Shown piece after piece: positions 59,477 to 64,000 of a stretch of DNA of 64,000 nucleotides (position 1 is its first letter; every line of letters starts with the position of its first letter). A program made the translations under genes and the position numbers. The stretch spans positions 48,633,667-48,697,666 of the forward strand of contig CM061067.1 of the NCBI GenBank assembly GCA_030762895.1, given 5' to 3'. The DNA comes from Sophora flavescens (Eukaryota > Streptophyta > Magnoliopsida > Fabales > Fabaceae). A model generated the notes under the pieces. The model was not told where the DNA came from, searched no databases, and saw nothing but the letters and a program-made list of their open reading frames with translations.

Positions 59477-60381
59477 GCCTTTTTTCATGAATGTTGTGGT
59501 GTAGGGAGTTTTTAACTTACTGCTCTATGGGGGAGCCTGTCCTTATGCGTTTGATTGGAGGATGGATTTAGTTGAAGGAATGTTTCTGAAGGTGTATCCC
59601 ATAATACAGAAGTTGGATTTTTTCTAGAATCCTTGAATTTCTAACGTTGTCCAGTTTCTGAATCCCCTAAAGTGGCTTACATGGATTGTTGGGAATGAAT
59701 CCCATTACACAGTACTAGGATATGGATTTAGTTGGATGAAAATATTGTTTTTAACAACAAAATATGGCCGCATGTAATTTCCTTCGTGTTTTATCATTTT
59801 TAGTGTCATTAAAAATCATTTTTACACTGGCTCATATATCACAGCTTATACGTGACATATCATCACTCACATTTTATACGTGACATATCATCAATCACTT
59901 ATACTTCTGCACTGTTTTGAGTGTTTTTCGATTCATTAATATTGGGGTTCCTTTGAATTAAATGCCCATATGAAGAGCTGGACTTAATTAAATTGGTGTA
60001 GATGTAGCAGAATTTAACTTGGTGTAGATGTTGAACAAAGTCCTACAAGGTTCAACTGAGAACATTTCTCTCGGTGTAGCAGTAACTTGCTCCAGGAAGA
60101 AGAGTGATACAAAATGTTTTCATGATTATAATTCTATTTATGTTATTGTCATCTCATGACTTCAATTCGTGCTTAATGTGTAGGTCTTGTGAGTTTCCAT
60201 TTCAGAGCTGCAGGCAATTAACTGGAGTTCTTGGACCTATTTGTACTTTATTAGCTTCTAAATTTATTGATATTAAAGATTTTTCTATCATTTCATTTAA
60301 AATAGTTTTGTATATCAAAGCATGATTGCTTTTGATAAAAAAAGTATGATTGCTTTATTTTTGCATTAAGGTTTACTTTTA
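59477..60381. other. Intergenic, no gene seen
   Basis: AT-rich; a tacgtgacatatcatca segment is repeated at 59850 and 59878. The ORF 60104-60325 is not credible as a gene. Confidence 0.5.
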
Positions 60382-60564
60382 GAGTTTAATTGCTATATAC
60401 TGTCAGTGTTAATGTTTTTTATACTGTCAATCATTCATAAATTGCTACATTATTGAAAATCTTTGAGTCTTAGCCTAACCACCTATAAAATAATCCATAT
60501 CATGATTTGTGATTGATTGACAGAGTAAAAAACTTTATAATAACAGTGTACAACAGTTAAACTC
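60382..60564. mobile_element. Small Mutator-like MITE
   Basis: 183 bp, an almost complete inverted repeat: gagtttaattg and ctgtcaatcattcat on the left, attgattgacag and cagttaaactc on the right. The 9-bp target duplication ttactttta is exact (60373-60381, 60565-60573). A related acagtgtaaagttttattacac fragment occurs at 945-985. Confidence 0.8.
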
Positions 60565-60666
60565 TTACTTTTATAATTAGTTAGATAATAATATGTTTTC
60601 GAGTTAAGTTTGCTACATCTACTAAAGTTTTAAAAGATGCTTCTTTTTTGTTACACAATTATCTTT

Positions 60667-60715
60667 TTTTTTTAATGAACCAGGTATCCTCGGGTCAGGA
60701 GCCAGAAACTAATTA
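60667..60715 (-). mobile_element. 5'-truncated LINE/SINE-like insertion
   Basis: A 49-bp insert starting with a poly-T run (poly-A on the minus strand) and flanked by the exact 15-bp repeat tacacaattatcttt (60652-60666, 60716-60730). Long target duplications plus a poly-A tail are the mark of target-primed reverse transcription. The remnant (ccaggtatcctcgggtcagg) is too short to name a family. Confidence 0.7.
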
Positions 60716-60730
60716 TACACAATTATCTTT

Positions 60731-61222
60731 CTATTGTTGTTGTTATAAAAATGTTCAATACATTAACACAATATTAACGAAATGCATATTCTTGCATGAA
60801 CTTTAAATATTAACAAACTGCATATCATGGACTCGTATCCGTAATGAGAAGTCAAGCTTTCATAATACTTAGTAAAATTTGTATCATACAAAATTTGTCG
60901 TGTAACATACTATTCATTAACTATTTAATATAATGAATTTGCTATACATTATAGTATTAGTTTATATTTCAAAATTTATTACAATGATGATTATTATTAT
61001 GTTGAAATTAATTATAAATGTTAAAAAAATAATCATCTAATAGATACCTATACGAGATACAAGGGCAACTACACTACTACAAATAAACCAAGAACCAAAT
61101 TCGGTAAAGATAATTGTTCAAGGCAAAGGATATTGTCACCACTATATAGGGATGACAATTTTATCCGTACCCGCGGATAAAATCCTCAACGGGCATGGGG
61201 GTAGACACCGCGGTTTCTCTTG
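60731..61222. other. Intergenic, no gene seen
   Basis: AT-rich. A cactactacaaataaacc string at 61070-61089 resembles a CACTA end but has no partner. Confidence 0.5.
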
Positions 61223-61650
61223 TATTATCTGGTGAATTCAGTTCATTATCTGGTGAATGGGTTTTTTTAGAAATAAAATTTTTATTTTTTTAAAAAAGTC
61301 AAATAAAGTTTTTTGGTTAAGTATGTGTAAATATCTGGTGAATCGGGTACAAATATCTGGTGAATTCAGTTCATTATCTGGTGGATGGGTTTTTTTAGAA
61401 ATAAAATTTTTATTTTTTAAAAAAAGTCAAATAAATTTTTTTGGTTAAGTATGTGTAAATATCTGGTGAATCGGGTACAAATATCTGGTGAATTCGATTC
61501 ATTATCCGGTGAATGGGTTTTTTTTTAGAAATAAATTTTTTTGGTTAAGTATGTGTAAATATCCGGTGAATCGGACAAATATCTCAGTGAATTCAATTCA
61601 TTATCTGGTGAAGGGGTTTTTTTAAAAATAAAATTTTTATTTTTTAAAAA
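61223..61650. repeat. 128-bp tandem repeat
   Basis: Units starting at gaattc 61234, 61362, 61490 and 61589 (the third unit shortened by 29 bp), each with ttatctggtgaatgggtttt, aaataaaatttttattttt and ggttaagtatgtgtaaatat. Confidence 0.9.
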
Positions 61651-63240
61651 AAAATAAAATTAAAAAAAAAGTCTTTGCTACAAATGGCCAAGACTCGTGT
61701 GACTATCAGAAGTAGAAGGGGAGGACGCCACTTCCAAATGCGCCTCCCTTTTTATTTTTTTATAAAAGTGTAGGCGCCAATTGCAGTGGCGCGCGCCAGT
61801 AGTGCGCTTTGACCCGTCAGACCGAAAAATAATAAAATATTCAAAACGACCCCCCATTGATAAATAGTTTCAGAATAACCCTAAACTAGTAAATAGTTTC
61901 TAAAAGGAACCCAGTTTGATCAAAAACCCGCGAAACCAACTATAACAACCACTCCCTTTATTGTATTGTTAGGTAGCCATCCAAACAAAAGCTGTAAAGT
62001 ACCATCCCCACATCTTATTTTTCCTCTCTCCACTCTCGTCTTTCCTTTCTCTTTGCGTCATCCTCTCTCTCCAATTCTCCTTCTCTCTCTATTATCTTGC
62101 TCATTATTGCCTCCACCTCCTATATTCCAAGGCCTAGCCTTGCTCCTATCCCACGAAGGTCCACACCTAAGTCCTTCCTTGCCACTCTGCACTATGATAC
62201 GATAGTTGACATGACAAGCAGACAACACGACCAAGATGGGCGAGTCTTTAATCCTCCCTATTAAGAGTTGTGTTTGCATACTCCAAGGGCATAATGGGTA
62301 CTTTCTGCAAAACAAAAAAAAACAAAACAAAAGTCATCTCTACCAGTTACCGTTTCTCACGTTCTCCACTCTCGCATCACGCCGTCAACCTCGATTCTGA
62401 CGAGCGGCTGAATCCACCATGCCGGCGACTGAACCCACAGGCTACAGCACTGGTCAAAGAGCCTGTTGTACACGATTCGTGGTGGTTCGAGCTCGCAGAT
62501 CTGGAACGGTGTGAGCATGACGTGGCGACGGTGGAGCAGTTGTGGTTCGCAGTGGTGTTGCAACGATCGCACGACGGTTCTGCAGTGGAGCTCGCGGCAG
62601 AGTGGAGCGGATCTGGACAACCTCTTTCTCTCAGAACTTGTCTCGTGTATCTCTCATTCACTTTCCAGATTTGCCATTTATTGTATCGAAACTCGGAAGT
62701 AGTATATTGCATTATTTAAAGATTGTTTGTTAGTTGTTATGTTTGTCTGTCTATTACAAAATTATCTTCTTCATCTCTTATTCCACTCACCCCAGTTTGT
62801 CTTATGATTGACCCCAGGAACTAAGTTGATTTTGCTATTCGTGTGGCATGATTACAACATTGTTGTTTCGTCATTTAGTTTATCTATAGTCACAGATATG
62901 ACGTCTAGGACGAGAAGGAAAGGGAGGGCATGACAAAAAGGAGCTTTGATTCGTAATGGTGGAGGAGGAGGGAGAGGGTGTAGTGGTCGACGAGGAGATT
63001 GAGGGTGGCGCCGCTGCACCAGACATGGGACGACAGACTGGTTCTCGCACATGATAGGGGTTGTTGGGGGGAGACGAGTCAGGGACCCAGACCACAATTC
63101 CACTGTCCACAATTTTTTGTTTTTTTTCTTTTACCAATTTTGCCCCTTTTAATCTTAGCCATTGGTTTATTTAAATAATATATCAATGATCATAAAACAT
63201 GGATGATACAACCTCACCCTTTACGGGTGAGGATTGAAGA
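61651..63240. other. Mixed region with GC-rich block related to the Pack-type CACTA
   Basis: Non-coding except for a GC-rich block at 62380-62640. Its 62490-62590 part aligns with 54585-54675. A ggtggaggaggaggg block at 62955-63010 recalls 58900-58960. Together they suggest remnants of another copy of that element, but no terminal repeats were found. ORFs on several strands here are GC artefacts. Confidence 0.45.
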
Positions 63241-64000
63241 CAAAGCCGACCAAGATGCAGCCATTCCATGTTAATGTATTTTCAACTTTGATAGTTGCAA
63301 AGCAAAGGTAAAAGGATTTCTCGTACAACAGATTAATTATGGTTATGGAGGATACGTACACAACACCGGCTACTCTGAAGATGCATTGAAGGGTTTTCTT
63401 GTCTTTATAGCTGCTTGTTCCTGCCAAATATCTCGGGTATGAAATACTCGGCCGAACGAGGATTAGTGGGGTGTTTTTGGATTGTGCTTGACAGAATGTG
63501 GATTCTGCTCCTACGTATCCAAAAGGGAATCAAAGCAAACGTAGTTCTAGAATGAGGGGTAAGTCCCCTATTTATAGTTGTTCTCTCAGGATCGGAGCTC
63601 CAAATAAGCGGAGGAATATTAGGATCGATCGCGATCATGGGGAGAGATATCCTGAGCCTGATTGCCGGAGTGGCATTATGGCTGATGAGATATCCTCCAC
63701 CCGATTAGGCTGCGGATGGATAGCTATAGCTCAGTCGAGTAGTTATTCTCGGGTGTCGGTGGCTTGACATGTCCCGGCCGGAGGAATCGGGTCAAGGCCC
63801 ATACGCGGGGGTAAGCTCGGTTGGTCCGATGTATAGACGAGTTCTCGGTCTTACATTCTCGCCAAGACACAAGCCCCCCGAGCTCCGAGCTTGAATAAGC
63901 GAAGGAGCCGATACGTATGAAAACCGAGCTTATTCTTCTGGTTATGCGATTATCCACATTCTTAGTCGTCATTTTAATCAAGTCTTCTATGTCGGAGAAA
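63241..64000 (-). mobile_element. Edge of an LTR retrotransposon (partial)
   Basis: From about 63420 the composition changes to GC-richer sequence with many tcgg/ccga dinucleotides. On the minus strand a TATA box is followed by a leader-like stretch ending near ttggcaggaaca. This is typical of a plant gypsy LTR in minus orientation, cut by the window edge. No terminal motif or gene is visible inside the window. Confidence 0.4.
63568..63577 (-). promoter_or_regulatory. TATA box of the terminal LTR-like segment
   Basis: Minus-strand ctataaatag followed by gggg, in a typical position in the LTR-like segment at the window end. Confidence 0.5.

Noticed and set aside
61070..61089. CACTA left end (cactactacaaataaacc)
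   Set aside because: No inverted partner or subterminal repeats follow before the window ends.
1..64000. tRNA, rRNA or microRNA genes
   Set aside because: No cloverleaf with conserved A/B boxes or rRNA sequence was noticed by eye. The long hairpins at 2200, 3870 and 60382 are MITEs; they could yield small RNAs, but nothing in the sequence shows a microRNA.

Overview
The window looks like repeat-dense intergenic DNA of a legume nuclear genome. It is AT-rich, GT-AG introns are readable throughout, and nearly every segment is a plant transposable element or a piece of a plant gene. The legume call rests mainly on a 7S globulin (vicilin/beta-conglutin type) seed-storage gene fragment near 54 kb; the exact genus cannot be read from the sequence. 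I see no complete, intact host gene.

Layout. 1-8.9 kb: AT-rich duplicated blocks, a MULE-type MITE with a 9-bp target duplication, a long-inverted-repeat element, a three-layer nest (MITE containing a copia-type solo LTR containing a second solo LTR), and a Tourist-like MITE. 9.7-26.4 kb: C-terminal exons of a SEC24-like COPII coat gene (minus strand), interrupted in an intron by a 15.6-kb Ty3/gypsy element of the Tat lineage. That element runs on the minus strand (5' LTR at 24.8-26.0 kb, gag, protease, RT, dual RNase H, integrase, 3' LTR at 10.4-12.3 kb) and carries an oppositely oriented, intron-containing plant-mobile-domain gene between pol and the 3' LTR. All its genes are broken by stops and frameshifts. 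A Tourist-like MITE sits in one LTR and the sister LTR keeps the empty site. 26.5-35 kb: a truncated CACTA element with a transposase-like/Ulp1-protease gene abuts a truncated copia element. The copia element is itself split by a complete 3.3-kb CACTA element with an intact two-exon B3-like ORF, and its RNase H-LTR end is tandemly duplicated.

35-49 kb: fragments resembling a histidine phosphotransfer protein and a beta-amylase, a 3.5-kb non-autonomous CACTA element, and a roughly 4-kb LTR-like block. 49.1-59.5 kb: the most interesting object, a 10.4-kb CACTA element with a perfect 3-bp target duplication. It contains exon-intron fragments of four unrelated genes in one orientation: 7S globulin, plastid-type GNAT acetyltransferase, PIP5-kinase and eIF2-gamma. 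It is split by another CACTA element of the same family as the one at 40-43 kb. 59.5-64 kb: a small MITE, a 49-bp LINE/SINE-like insertion, a 128-bp tandem repeat, a GC-rich block related to the gene-carrying CACTA, and the edge of another LTR element.

Taken together, the window is a record of successive insertions. Orders of insertion can be read from nesting: the host gene is older than the Tat element, which is older than the MITE in its LTR. The gene fragments are probably non-functional copies, though preserved splice sites mean chimeric transcripts are possible.
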